Part shown: positions 17,220-25,912 of the stretch, piece after piece | Layout of the letters: each line of letters begins with the position of its first letter | Numbering within the stretch: position 1 is the stretch's first letter | DNA from: Pirellulaceae bacterium | GTDB lineage: Bacteria; Planctomycetota; Planctomycetia; Pirellulales; Pirellulaceae | Reading direction: 5' to 3' | Assembly (NCBI GenBank): GCA_023382975.1 | Contig: JAHDXO010000044.1 | Span: forward strand, 1-64,000 | DNA: 64,000 nt | Made by a program: the position numbers and the translations under genes | The notes under the pieces: generated by a model | Databases searched by the model: none | The model's input: only the letters and a program-made list of their open reading frames with translations | What the model was told of the DNA's origin: nothing

Positions 17220-18119
17220 TCATGACCACCGGTCGCAATCGGCGAGGATCTCCAGGACTTCCTCGGTCGGCTTTGTCTTGCCGAATTCGCAAGCGACGAT
17301 GCCGCGGTAGCCCGTGTCGTAGATCGCCTTGAAGACGTTCCGGTAGTTGATTTCGCCGGTGCCCGGTTCGTGGCGGCCCGGATTGTCGGCGAAATGATAG
17401 TGCCCGATCTCCTGGTGGTACTTCCGGATGTTGTTGATCAAGTTGCCTTCGCTAATCTGCTGATGGTAGATGTCGAACAGGAACTTGACGTTCGGATGAC
17501 CGGTCCGCTTGGTCAATTCGGAACCGTCTGCGGAGTACACCAGGAAGTAGCCCGGATGGTTGACCAACACGTTCAGCGTCTCCCATACGAGGACGACTCC
17601 GGCCTCTTCCAACAACGGTGCGACCCGCTTGCCGGCTTGAACCAACGCTTCCATCTGTTCCTCTTTGCTGACGCCGTCGCGCGCCGCGCCGCTGAGTGCC
17701 AGCACCAGTTTGGACCCGATCGCCGTGGCGTTGGCGATCCCTTCCTTGACCGCTTCGACAAACCGGTCGTGGTGCGCCGGGTCGTTCGGTCCCCAATCGT
17801 TGATGGTTCCCATCCCGCCGCCGACCGCGCCCACCTCGATGCCCAGTTCCTGGCAGCGGGCGCGAACGGCTTCCTTGTCCTCCCACGTGCCGCACCGCAA
17901 CAGCTCGAAAGCCGGAAAGCCATAGGCCGCGATCTGTTCGACCTGCTCGATGTGCGTTCCGGTGAACCAACTTGGATTCACGGCGATCTTTGTCCGCAGA
18001 TCGGCCCCAATCTTCTTGACGTCCGCCGCGGCCGATGCGTCCGCTGCGGCACCGCGGGAGGCCAAGGCGGCGACTGAAGCCGCGCCCAATCCAGCTTGAA
18101 GAAAGTCCCGACGATCCAT
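17220..18119 (-). CDS. Tat-exported hydroxypyruvate isomerase/xylose isomerase-like TIM barrel, 299 aa
   Basis: N-terminus DRRDFLQAGLGAASVAALASRGAAA is a Tat signal with a hydrophobic stretch. The rest is an AP endonuclease 2-type barrel: VLVWETLNVLVNHPGY carries the first metal Glu, VKFLFDIYHQQISEGN the Asp-x-x-His pair, IGHYHFADNPGRHEPGTGEINY the substrate loop, and VACEFGKTKP the last Glu. This set matches the Hyi-like group, whose members isomerise or epimerise keto sugars. Start at 18119 follows GCAGGAGA. It is upstream of the sulfatase in the same direction, and a carbohydrate role fits the neighbourhood. Confidence 0.85.
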   Translation of the reverse strand: MDRRDFLQAGLGAASVAALASRGAAADASAAADVKKIGADLRTKIAVNPSWFTGTHIEQVEQIAAYGFPAFELLRCGTWEDKEAVRARCQELGIEVGAVGGGMGTINDWGPNDPAHHDRFVEAVKEGIANATAIGSKLVLALSGAARDGVSKEEQMEALVQAGKRVAPLLEEAGVVLVWETLNVLVNHPGYFLVYSADGSELTKRTGHPNVKFLFDIYHQQISEGNLINNIRKYHQEIGHYHFADNPGRHEPGTGEINYRNVFKAIYDTGYRGIVACEFGKTKPTEEVLEILADCDRWS

Positions 18120-18232
18120 AGTTGCGATCTCCTGCAAAAAGAAATAGCTTGAGTCCATCCGTGGCCACCCTATACCGGCCAGTTTGGCGAACCGTCACAG
18201 TTTACCCGATGATCGTCCCGCGAGATAGCGTC

Positions 18233-19495
18233 ATGCAAACCAAAACCGTCCCGCGAGCATTGCTTGCTGCGCTGACTGCCGCACTGGTTGCCCTCCCGGG
18301 CCTTCGCTCGGGCCGCGCGGATGATCCCATGGCGAGCTTCGACCGGATGGCGACTCGTTTTCTGGCCGAGCACGGTGTGCCGGGGATGGCGCTGGCCGTC
18401 ACCGATGGGAGCCGGCTGGTGTACGCCCGCGGCTTCGGGCTCGCCGACACCTCGTCCGAAGAACCGGTCACGCCCACCAGTCTGTTCCGGATCGCCAGCG
18501 TGTCCAAGCCGATCACGGCTATCGCGGCCCTACAACTGGTCCAGGACAAGCGTCTGCGGTTGGACGACCGAGTCGTCGAGATCGTGCCGATCGAGCCCTT
18601 CGTGCCGGACGGGGCATCGCGGGACGCTCGCTGGAACTCGGTCACCGTCCGTCACCTGCTGGAGCATCGCGGCGGCTGGGACCGCGACCAGTCGTTCGAT
18701 CCGATGTTCCAAGCGGTTCGTTGCGCCAACGCGTTGGGCGTCGAGCCGCCGGCCGAACCCGCGCACATCATCCGCTGGATGCTGGGGCAACCGCTCGATT
18801 TCGAGCCCGGCGAGCGTTACGCCTATTCGAATTTCGGCTACTGTTTGATGGGTCGCGCGATCGAGGCGGCAGCCGGCCAGGATTACGAGTCCTACGTCAA
18901 GGAGCACGTCCTGGCGCCGCTGGGCATCCGGTCGATGCGGATCGGAAGTACGCGCTCCGACCAGCGGGCACCGAACGAAGTCTGTTACTACCATCCGGGC
19001 ACAGGCCGATCCGTCTTTGCCGACGATTTGAACGAACCCTGCCCGCATCCCTACGGTGCGTGGCATCTGGAGGCGATGGACGCGCACGGTGGTTGGATCG
19101 CCTCGGCGGTGGATCTCGCTCGATTGGCCGTGGCCTTGGATCATTCAGACCGCTGCAAGATCTTGTCCGACGAGAGCATTCGCACGATGTACGGCAGACC
19201 GGGCGGTCGCGTCGAGACGGACCCGGACGGCACACCGTCGCCCGTGTACTACTCGTGCGGCTGGTCGAACCGAATCGTCGCCGAAGGGAAATTCAATCGC
19301 TGGCACGCCGGCTCGCTGCCCGGCACTACCGCCCTGCTGGTCCGCCGCCACGACGGACGCAACTGGGCGGTGCTGTGCAACGCCAGCATCGGCAAGGACG
19401 GCATCTCGCTGGTCCGAGCCGTCGATCCGCTTATTCACGCCGCAGCAAGGGAGGTATCATCATGGCCCGAACACGACTTGTTCGACAACTTCTGA
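18233..19495 (+). CDS. Secreted serine hydrolase, beta-lactamase/penicillin-binding-like, 420 aa
   Basis: Class C beta-lactamase fold. Signal peptide in residues 1-30. SVSK at 89-92 gives the nucleophile Ser and the Lys, YSN near 204 (ERYAYSNFGYCLMG) the second element, and HAGSLPGT near 360 the HxG element that replaces KTG. Members are usually esterases or peptidases rather than true beta-lactamases. An upstream ATG at 18209 is possible, but the signal peptide begins at 18233. The 3' end overlaps the next gene by 34 bases, so the two are translationally linked. It diverges from the isomerase-like gene with 113 bases between. Confidence 0.85.
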   Translation: MQTKTVPRALLAALTAALVALPGLRSGRADDPMASFDRMATRFLAEHGVPGMALAVTDGSRLVYARGFGLADTSSEEPVTPTSLFRIASVSKPITAIAALQLVQDKRLRLDDRVVEIVPIEPFVPDGASRDARWNSVTVRHLLEHRGGWDRDQSFDPMFQAVRCANALGVEPPAEPAHIIRWMLGQPLDFEPGERYAYSNFGYCLMGRAIEAAAGQDYESYVKEHVLAPLGIRSMRIGSTRSDQRAPNEVCYYHPGTGRSVFADDLNEPCPHPYGAWHLEAMDAHGGWIASAVDLARLAVALDHSDRCKILSDESIRTMYGRPGGRVETDPDGTPSPVYYSCGWSNRIVAEGKFNRWHAGSLPGTTALLVRRHDGRNWAVLCNASIGKDGISLVRAVDPLIHAAAREVSSWPEHDLFDNF

Positions 19496-21228
19496 AAGAC
19501 GGGAGACTCCATTCCCGCGATCCCCGCGCAACCGTGCTTGCCGTCTTGACGGTGCTGGCGATCGGGGGGGCCGTCCTGGAAGCGGGCGAGCCCTCCCCGG
19601 CGGCGCGCGAGGTGGCTGAGCGGATTCGGCACGAGGCGTTGCTGCCGCCGCGCGGGCCGGCGGGCCGACCGCTGCCGCTGCTGGGCCACTGGAACATGGG
19701 CGGCCAAGGCCAGGGGTGGACGCCGCAGTATCAGTTGGAACTGCTGGACCAGGGCACGCCGCTGCTGCCCTGGTTCGGCTGGCCGCAGGGCGATCCGGAC
19801 AAGGACGAGAAAGCGGCGCAGCGATTTCGCGACTACTACGAGGCATGGATCACCCGCTGCCGCCAACTGCGACTGCCGATCTCGTTCCGCGGCACGCAGT
19901 GGGAAGCGGTCCTGGTGGGCAAGGAGTATCGGCAACTGCCGCCGGAAGAGTGCCCGGCGGTGATCACTCCCGAAGGCCAAGCGATCATCAAACTCTGCCC
20001 GTTCGGCCCCATCGATAAATGGCGTGACCCGGCCGCGGTCTACGTCGACACGCCGGCGATGAAGTTGCTGCAACAGTGGTATCCCGATCCGCCGCTCGTG
20101 CTGTTCGTGTCGAACAACGAAGCGCCGGACCTCCGCTGGCACCAGGCCGAGACGCTGTCGCAGCGATACCGGGACCGCTTCGGCACCGGCCGGTCCGACG
20201 AATTTAAGCGGCAGGTGGTCGCCCGCGGATGGATGGAACGCTATCCGGTGATGTTCCAGGCCATGCGCGACGCGCTGGTCAGCGACGCATGGAAGAAGAA
20301 CGTCCGTTTTGTCGGCTACGGCGCCTTCGGGCCATCGCATTTCGGACGCTGGGACGGCTGGAAGGAATACTCGCTGATCACGGACCAATGGACCAGTCCG
20401 GATTGGCACATTTGGGACGGAGGCAGCCCGTCGTACTACACGCACAACTGGTGCCCGAACCGCGATCATTGGGTCTGGTCGACGCAGGTCGAGTCGATGA
20501 ACTGGATCTTTCAATTGGACGAAGCGTGGCGGGTGAATCCGAACTTCTGGTGGGAAGTCTCGATCTGGGACGGCAACCAGTCCTGGAAGCCCAACGATCC
20601 GTTCGACCCCAAGCTGTTGGCCAATTCGAAAGCCTGCCAATACATGAACGACGGGCAGACGTACACGCCCGAGCGTTACCGCGGCTGGGTCCAGTTCGGC
20701 ATGTGGCTGTTGCGTCCGCGCGTGGTGCGCGAGTTCCGCGGCAGCACGGTGCCGCGCGAACCGTGGCGAGCTTATTTCGACGAATTGATCGCCACCGTCA
20801 AACTCGTCCACTCGGACGATACGCTGGCCGAATTCTGGAGGCACGGAGAATTGGTGGCCAACCCAAGCCACGAGCATCCGTTCCAGGATGACATTCCCGA
20901 AAAGTACCACGAAACGCAACGTTGGTTCCTGCTGGACACCGACCTGGACGCGCCGCGACCGTGGGACCGGCAGACGGATATTCCCGTGTTCAGTCTGGCG
21001 CTGGTCCGCGGGACGGCCGGATCGCGTCAGTGGCTACTGTATGCCCACTCGCCGCTCGCAGACCGCTCGAACGTCGCCGTGACGATCCCCGAATTCGGAG
21101 CACTGACCGTTGACGTCCCGCGAGCCGGAGCGTTTTACGTGGTTGAAGAAAGTGGCCGACGAGTGACTTTGAAGTTGCACATTTCGTCCGGCTTCGCCCC
21201 CCGCCGAGCTTGCTCGGTGGTGCGGTGA
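19462..21228 (+). CDS. Secreted protein of unknown function, 588 aa, C-terminus altered by a repeat insertion
   Basis: The start at 19462 follows AGGGAGG and lies inside the end of the preceding gene. A basic N-terminus and ATVLAVLTVLAIGGAVLEAG look like a signal peptide. The body is rich in Trp and Tyr (LGHWNMGGQGQGW, TPLLPWFGWPQGDPD, VLFVSNNEAPDLRW, WTSPDWHIWDGGSPSYY) and reads like a sugar-active TIM barrel, with NNE a possible catalytic site, but I cannot name a family. The last ~20 codons (from 21167) lie in a 274-bp mobile repeat; without it the frame would run GRRVTGR and stop at 21457-21459. So the native protein was about 14 residues shorter. Confidence 0.75.
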   Translation: MARTRLVRQLLKDGRLHSRDPRATVLAVLTVLAIGGAVLEAGEPSPAAREVAERIRHEALLPPRGPAGRPLPLLGHWNMGGQGQGWTPQYQLELLDQGTPLLPWFGWPQGDPDKDEKAAQRFRDYYEAWITRCRQLRLPISFRGTQWEAVLVGKEYRQLPPEECPAVITPEGQAIIKLCPFGPIDKWRDPAAVYVDTPAMKLLQQWYPDPPLVLFVSNNEAPDLRWHQAETLSQRYRDRFGTGRSDEFKRQVVARGWMERYPVMFQAMRDALVSDAWKKNVRFVGYGAFGPSHFGRWDGWKEYSLITDQWTSPDWHIWDGGSPSYYTHNWCPNRDHWVWSTQVESMNWIFQLDEAWRVNPNFWWEVSIWDGNQSWKPNDPFDPKLLANSKACQYMNDGQTYTPERYRGWVQFGMWLLRPRVVREFRGSTVPREPWRAYFDELIATVKLVHSDDTLAEFWRHGELVANPSHEHPFQDDIPEKYHETQRWFLLDTDLDAPRPWDRQTDIPVFSLALVRGTAGSRQWLLYAHSPLADRSNVAVTIPEFGALTVDVPRAGAFYVVEESGRRVTLKLHISSGFAPRRACSVVR

Positions 21229-21440
21229 TTTTGCACTATAAGGCAAATCTCAACGTTTCTTGCTCCCCGCCGAGCTTGCTCGGTGGAAGCAATGATTGGA
21301 GCTTTGCGAGTGAGAGTGATTGAATCATGCGCTCCACCGAGCAAGCTCGGCGGGGGCGGGGCTTCTCGGAATTCCTCGATTTAGTGCAGAATCGTCGTTC
21401 CACCGAGCAAGCTCGGCGGAGACGATGCGCAACTTCAAAG
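21167..21440. mobile_element. 274-bp MITE-like element with 12-bp inverted ends and 8-bp target duplication
   Basis: Ends CTTTGAAGTTGC (21167-21178) and GCAACTTCAAAG (21429-21440) are perfect inverted repeats. Flanking octamers ACGAGTGA (21159-21166) and ACGAGTAA (21441-21448) agree at 7 of 8 positions. The interior is the 219-bp palindromic element with four 20-bp units (21201-21220, 21267-21286, 21334-21353, 21400-21419), also found at 2084-2303. It encodes no protein, so it would need a transposase in trans. Confidence 0.8.
21201..21419. repeat. 219-bp imperfect palindromic element, copy 2
   Basis: CCGCCGAGCTTGCTCGGTGG occurs twice direct and twice inverted, all four perfect here, nested symmetrically. 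It supplies the stop codon (21226-21228) of the preceding gene. Confidence 0.85.
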
Positions 21441-21496
21441 ACGAGTAACGGGGCGGTAGGGTGGGCGGCAGGATTTGTAGGCGAGGCGTTGCGAGC

Positions 21497-22294
21497 ATGT
21501 TACCGATCGTTATCGACCGTATCGACGATTCGCGGCTGGATGTATTCCGCGAACTGAAGGCGCCGCGCGAGCCGCGTTTTCGGCCGCTGTTCGTCGTCGA
21601 AGGGTTGCTGGTTACCGAGCGATTGTTGGCCAGCCGGTTCGAGGTCGAGGCGGTGTTGACCGAGCCGCGCTTCGTCGATCGTCTGTCGGCCCAACTCGAC
21701 GATGCCACCGTGCTGTACGTGCTGCCTCGCGACCGCATTCAACAATTGGCGGGATTCAATTTCCACCGCGGCGTGCTGGGTTGCGGCCGGCGACCGGCGT
21801 TACCCGCGCTGGTCGACCTGGTGCCCGCCGCCCCGGCCCCTGTCACGTTGGCCGTTTGCGTCGGCATTCAGGATCCGGAGAACCTGGGAGGCATCCTGCG
21901 CAGCAGCGCGGCGTTGGGCATCCAGGCGGTCGTGCTGGGGCCGAATTGCGCCGATCCGTACTCGCGTCGCGTCGCGCGGACCTCGATGGGCGCCAACTTC
22001 CGCGTTCCCGTTGCGGAACCGCAGGATCTTGGCCGCGAATTGGCCGAACTGCGCGACCGGCACGGAGTCCGGCTGATCGCCACCGTGCTCGATCCGCGCG
22101 CGGATCGGCTGGACGAGGCCGAGCGTCCCGCCCGAGTCGCCTTGCTGTTCGGCAGCGAGGGTTGGGGGCTGGACGAGTGGTGGACCGCGCTGTGCGATCA
22201 GCGAGTCACGATCCCGATGCAACCCGGCGTCGATTCCCTGAACGCCAGCGTCGCCGCCGGGATCTTCCTGTACACCTACCGCCGCACCGACTGA
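21497..22294 (+). CDS. SpoU/TrmH-family RNA 2'-O-methyltransferase, 265 aa
   Basis: AdoMet-dependent methyltransferase with a trefoil knot. An N-terminal substrate-binding part (VEGLLVTERLLASRFEVEAVL) is followed by the three SpoU motifs: VGIQDPENLGGILRSSAALG (motif 1), LLFGSEGWGLDE (motif 2) and IPMQPGVDSLNASVAAGIFLY (motif 3). Targets of the family are tRNA Gm18 or 23S rRNA positions; this one cannot be placed further. ATG at 21497 has only a weak GCGAGG site upstream. The mobile element ends 57 bases before the start and may have brought or removed promoter sequence. Confidence 0.9.
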   Translation: MLPIVIDRIDDSRLDVFRELKAPREPRFRPLFVVEGLLVTERLLASRFEVEAVLTEPRFVDRLSAQLDDATVLYVLPRDRIQQLAGFNFHRGVLGCGRRPALPALVDLVPAAPAPVTLAVCVGIQDPENLGGILRSSAALGIQAVVLGPNCADPYSRRVARTSMGANFRVPVAEPQDLGRELAELRDRHGVRLIATVLDPRADRLDEAERPARVALLFGSEGWGLDEWWTALCDQRVTIPMQPGVDSLNASVAAGIFLYTYRRTD

Positions 22295-22333
22295 CACCCG
22301 GTCTCGCTCGACCAATCTGGGATGCTTCGGCGC

Positions 22334-23710
22334 TCAACGGCTTTCCGCGTCCAGTTCCTGGATCAGGATGTTGGCGAATTCGATGGGATCGCCATGATGC
22401 TGCAACGCAATCGGGCCGCGCTCCGGGACGCCGGGCAGTTGGGCGTTCTCGATCACCGTCTCGTCGTTCAAGACCACCGTCAACCGGTCGCCTCGCATCG
22501 TAATGACGAAGCGGTTCCACTGTCCGATCGGCTTGTCCGCCTTCTTCTTCGGCGTCACGCCGGCGCGAATCTCGGGCGGTTGGCTGCCGTCGGTGCGATA
22601 GCCCCAGACTTCACCCGACCCGCTCGGCCAGCACCAGATGTTCACCTGGCTCTTGCTGCTGCCGCGCAGATAGATCCCGCTGTCGCCCGCGTCCGGTGCC
22701 ATCTCGGTCTTCGGCTGGCCGTTCTCGTCCACGGCTTGGTCGCCGCTGGGCAGGAGAACCGGCAGCGGCTTCGCTTCGGGCTTGCGAGTCCAGCGCCAAT
22801 CGCAAACGAGCGTGAAATCGCCGAACTCTTTTTCCGTCCAAAGGCTCTTATCGTTCGCTTCGCTCTGACCATCGTACGCCAGCCGCCAGTCCTTGGGCTG
22901 CCAATGTCCTTCGTGGCCGGGATCCGCCCGCCAATTGGTCAAATCTTCCCCCGTGTACAACGGCACGAACCCCTTGACCGCCACAGCGGTTTCTTCGGGC
23001 TTCGGATCGGTCGAGGGCAATTCGACGATTCGGATGTTGCGGAAGTGGCATTCCGAGCCCTCGGATTCCAGGCACAAGTAGCCCTTGCGCGGCACGCAGT
23101 CTTTGCCGACCGTCACCTCTTTGCCGTTGACGCTCAGCCGCAGCTCGCCGTTGCGGCCTTCGACCCGGTAGTGATTCCACTCCGGGGAATCCTTCACGCG
23201 GTCCTCGCTGGGAAAACTCCGGCTGCCATTCTTGGAAGTGCGTCCGGTCGTTGTCATGGTCGCGCCCCAGACCGGGAACACGTCGCCGTGTGTCGTGAAC
23301 CACTCGTTCTTGCCGTTGGCGTTGTAGCCCGTGTCCAGGATTTGCACCTCGATCCCGCGGGCGAAAGGCGATCCGACGGCCGGCAGACCGTCGCCCCACA
23401 CGAACAGCCCCGCGTTGCCGCCCGGCTTCATGTGCCGCCATTCCAACTCGATGATGAAGTTCTCGTACTGCTTCTCGGTGCGGAGCAAGCCGGTCGGAAT
23501 CCCAGTCGACACGATGATGCCGTCCCGCACGGTAAACGTGCCAGGCCCGACGTTGATCGGTATCCAGCCGGTCAAGTCGCGGCCGTTGAACAGGGGCACG
23601 AATGGCTCCGCCTGCTCGTCGGCGCAACTGGCCTCGGGGACAGCCCACAGCATGGCCGCGATCAGCAGAAATCCGAGCGAGACATATCGTTTCTGAATCC
23701 AGTGGTTCAT
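22334..23710 (-). CDS. Secreted protein with two DUF1080 (3-keto-disaccharide hydrolase) domains, 458 aa
   Basis: Signal peptide in residues 1-29 (VSLGFLLIAAMLWAVPEAS). Two jelly-roll DUF1080 domains follow, about 33-235 (FVPLFNGRDLTGW... to IRIVELP) and 250-455 (FVPLYTGEDLTNW... to ILIQELD). Each carries the family signatures NAGLFVWGDG or DSGIYLRGS and EVQILD or NIWCWP. Some DUF1080 members are established 3-keto-glycoside hydrolases or lyases acting after oxidation of a sugar by Gfo/Idh/MocA enzymes. That fits the oxidoreductase gene 64 bases upstream in the same direction; the pair probably forms an operon. Confidence 0.9.
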   Translation of the reverse strand: MNHWIQKRYVSLGFLLIAAMLWAVPEASCADEQAEPFVPLFNGRDLTGWIPINVGPGTFTVRDGIIVSTGIPTGLLRTEKQYENFIIELEWRHMKPGGNAGLFVWGDGLPAVGSPFARGIEVQILDTGYNANGKNEWFTTHGDVFPVWGATMTTTGRTSKNGSRSFPSEDRVKDSPEWNHYRVEGRNGELRLSVNGKEVTVGKDCVPRKGYLCLESEGSECHFRNIRIVELPSTDPKPEETAVAVKGFVPLYTGEDLTNWRADPGHEGHWQPKDWRLAYDGQSEANDKSLWTEKEFGDFTLVCDWRWTRKPEAKPLPVLLPSGDQAVDENGQPKTEMAPDAGDSGIYLRGSSKSQVNIWCWPSGSGEVWGYRTDGSQPPEIRAGVTPKKKADKPIGQWNRFVITMRGDRLTVVLNDETVIENAQLPGVPERGPIALQHHGDPIEFANILIQELDAESR

Positions 23711-23774
23711 TCGACTACCTTTCTGTTTGCTACCGGTTGGTGCCACAATACCGCATTCAAAACGTCCCAAGCCG

Positions 23775-25151
23775 CTAGAGACTCCATCCCGGACGATACT
23801 CGCGCCGCAGGGCGGCATCCGCCTCGGGGTGGTCCATGATCTTGCACGCGGAAACATCGAAGGTCAAACGCTCCGCGAACCGCGAAGCCACGTTTCCCAA
23901 CATCAGGAATTCGTTCAACGGCCCCGCGTAGTCGAAATTCGACAGCGAGCGGGGCCCGCCTTTGCAGGCCGCGATCCATTCGCGTTCGTGGCTGCCCGAG
24001 CGGGGAAGCGTGGGGGACGGTCCCTCGAAACCGGCGAACTTGTCCTCCGGGTACAGGAAGATCCGAGTGTTGTGTTCCGTGGCCCGCAGCATCCCTTCGC
24101 TGCCGACGATCAGGCATCCGCCATGCTCCAGCCACTTCCGATCGCCCGCGTCGCCCCAGTCCAAGCGCCGGCCGATCAGCTCCTCGACCCGCTCCCGTCC
24201 CGGCTGGTATCCATTGTGCCACTGGATCGTGATGGGCGGCAAGTCGTGCCGCGCGGGGACTTCCCAGCGGACCGATTCCCAACGGGGAAAGTTGTCGTTC
24301 AGCGTCTCCGATACTTCGGCCTTGAACGACAGCGTCTTCTCCACCGGCGCCCCTCCCTCACTGTCCCACAGAGAAGCGATCTTCAACGCCATGAAAGGCA
24401 GATTGGCGCTGTGCGAGCCCCAGTTTCCCAACTGGCCCGTGGCGAAATCCCGCCAGGTATGCCAGCGCATCCAGTCGGGATGGTACGAACGCCAAGCGGC
24501 CGGCCCGAGCCACAGATCCCAATCGAGCGCCGTCGGAACCGGCTGCTCGCCCTGCGGTTTGGGGCGTGCTCCGGAACCGCCCGTGTTCCACACGTGAACT
24601 TCTTGGATCGTGCCCAAGACGCCTGCCTGAACAATCTCCACACCGCGACGGAAATCGGCGGTCGCCGTTCCTTGGTTGCCCATCTGGGTGGCCACGCCGT
24701 GCTGGCGAGCCAGTTCGCGGACCGCGCGGGCCTCGGCCACGTCGTGCGTCAGCGGCTTCTCGCAGTACACATGCTTGCGGTGCCGGATCGCCGCCGCCGA
24801 AATTACCGCGTGCGTGTTGTCGGGCGTGGCGACGATCACCGCGTCGATCTCCTTCTGCCGATCGTCCAACATCCGGCGGAAATCCCGGTATTTCGGGACG
24901 TCCGGCAACTTCTGGAATGCGGCTGCCGCGCGTTGCTCGTTGACGTCGCACGCCGCCACGACGTTCTCGCCGATCCTCGGAATCGTCTCGACAAACCACG
25001 ATCCCCGGCCGCTCACGCCGACCAAGGCGACGTTCAGCCGCTGGTTCGCCGCGAATCCGCGCGCCGATCTCGCATCGCGGAGGATCAGCCATGATGCTCC
25101 CGCCCCCGCTGCTCCAGCCAAGAATTGCCGCCGACTCGTTCTTGCGCCCAT
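23775..25151 (-). CDS. Tat-exported Gfo/Idh/MocA family oxidoreductase, 458 aa
   Basis: NAD(P)-dependent sugar oxidoreductase. The Tat signal RTSRRQFLAGAAGAGASW starts at residue 4. The Rossmann fold has VALVGVSGRGSWF (GxGxxG variant), VAACDVN, and VYCEKPLTHDV with the catalytic Lys of the EKP motif. The C-terminal alpha/beta domain contains WDLWLGPA and WHTWRDFATGQLGNWGSH typical of planctomycete members. The start at 25151 follows GAGGAG. It is followed by the DUF1080 gene, so oxidation of a glycoside to its 3-keto form and then cleavage is the likely pathway. Confidence 0.9.
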   Translation of the reverse strand: MGARTSRRQFLAGAAGAGASWLILRDARSARGFAANQRLNVALVGVSGRGSWFVETIPRIGENVVAACDVNEQRAAAAFQKLPDVPKYRDFRRMLDDRQKEIDAVIVATPDNTHAVISAAAIRHRKHVYCEKPLTHDVAEARAVRELARQHGVATQMGNQGTATADFRRGVEIVQAGVLGTIQEVHVWNTGGSGARPKPQGEQPVPTALDWDLWLGPAAWRSYHPDWMRWHTWRDFATGQLGNWGSHSANLPFMALKIASLWDSEGGAPVEKTLSFKAEVSETLNDNFPRWESVRWEVPARHDLPPITIQWHNGYQPGRERVEELIGRRLDWGDAGDRKWLEHGGCLIVGSEGMLRATEHNTRIFLYPEDKFAGFEGPSPTLPRSGSHEREWIAACKGGPRSLSNFDYAGPLNEFLMLGNVASRFAERLTFDVSACKIMDHPEADAALRREYRPGWSL

Positions 25152-25417
25152 CGTGGAACTCCTCGTTGCATCGCGTAACGACTGACTCTCGGTTGGAAAA
25201 TCCGCCAAGTGCAAATAGCACTAGACCGCAGATCGATCCGCTAGCCAACCGGGGATGGGCAATGTGGGCGAGGGCTGAAGCGGAGAACCACCGGAATCGT
25301 TCCACTTTTTTCCGGCGAGTGCCGATGGTAGTTGTGGAGTACACTTTTCACGGCCCATTCGCAACGACTTGGATTGCCCCTTTTCCAGCGGAATCCTCCC
25401 GCTCGCCGTACCCCAAA

Positions 25418-25864
25418 ATGACACCAGCACTGACGGCAGACCGACCGGCTAGTGATTCGAACCGCGGGACCAGTCTTGTCTGGTCGAAACCGGCAAGAGG
25501 ATTCGATGACTGGCAACTCCGTGAAGAATTGACCGCGGCGGATCGCCTGCTCGCCGATCTCGAGCGGGAATTGGCCGCGGAACAGCGTGCCCGCCGACGG
25601 GCGATTGACAGCGCGTCATCGAAGACTCCGCCGGTGGCCGAAGCCGCTACTGAGGTCGCCGCCGGCCCGTCCAGCCGACCGGTTCCAGCCTGGTTGGTAT
25701 CCGCTCTCTGGCCGCTGGGCATCGCCGCGCTGGTGGCCGGAGCGGGACTTGTCGCGGGATCTTTCGCCGCCGATTGCGGCGGACTGTGGGACGGCGGCTT
25801 GGCCGCGATGGTGATCGGCCAAGCAATCCTCTTGCTGGCATCTCTGGCAGACCGCCGTGCGTAG
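25418..25864 (+). CDS. Small membrane protein with N-terminal coiled coil, 148 aa
   Basis: Not recognised. After a polar N-terminus, residues ~35-68 form a charged helix with heptad character (LREELTAADRLLADLERELAAEQRARRRAI). Two hydrophobic helices follow (VSALWPLGIAALVAGAGLVAGSFA and GGLAAMVIGQAILLLASLA), separated by a short Gly/Asp loop. The design, a cytoplasmic coiled coil on a two-helix anchor, is common in planctomycetes. ATG at 25418 is the best start. It converges on the receiver-domain gene 48 bases away. Confidence 0.7.
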   Translation: MTPALTADRPASDSNRGTSLVWSKPARGFDDWQLREELTAADRLLADLERELAAEQRARRRAIDSASSKTPPVAEAATEVAAGPSSRPVPAWLVSALWPLGIAALVAGAGLVAGSFAADCGGLWDGGLAAMVIGQAILLLASLADRRA

Positions 25865-25912
25865 CGGCGCCGCAACAAGAACGGCGGGCTCGAAAACATG
25901 CGGCAGTTGCTG

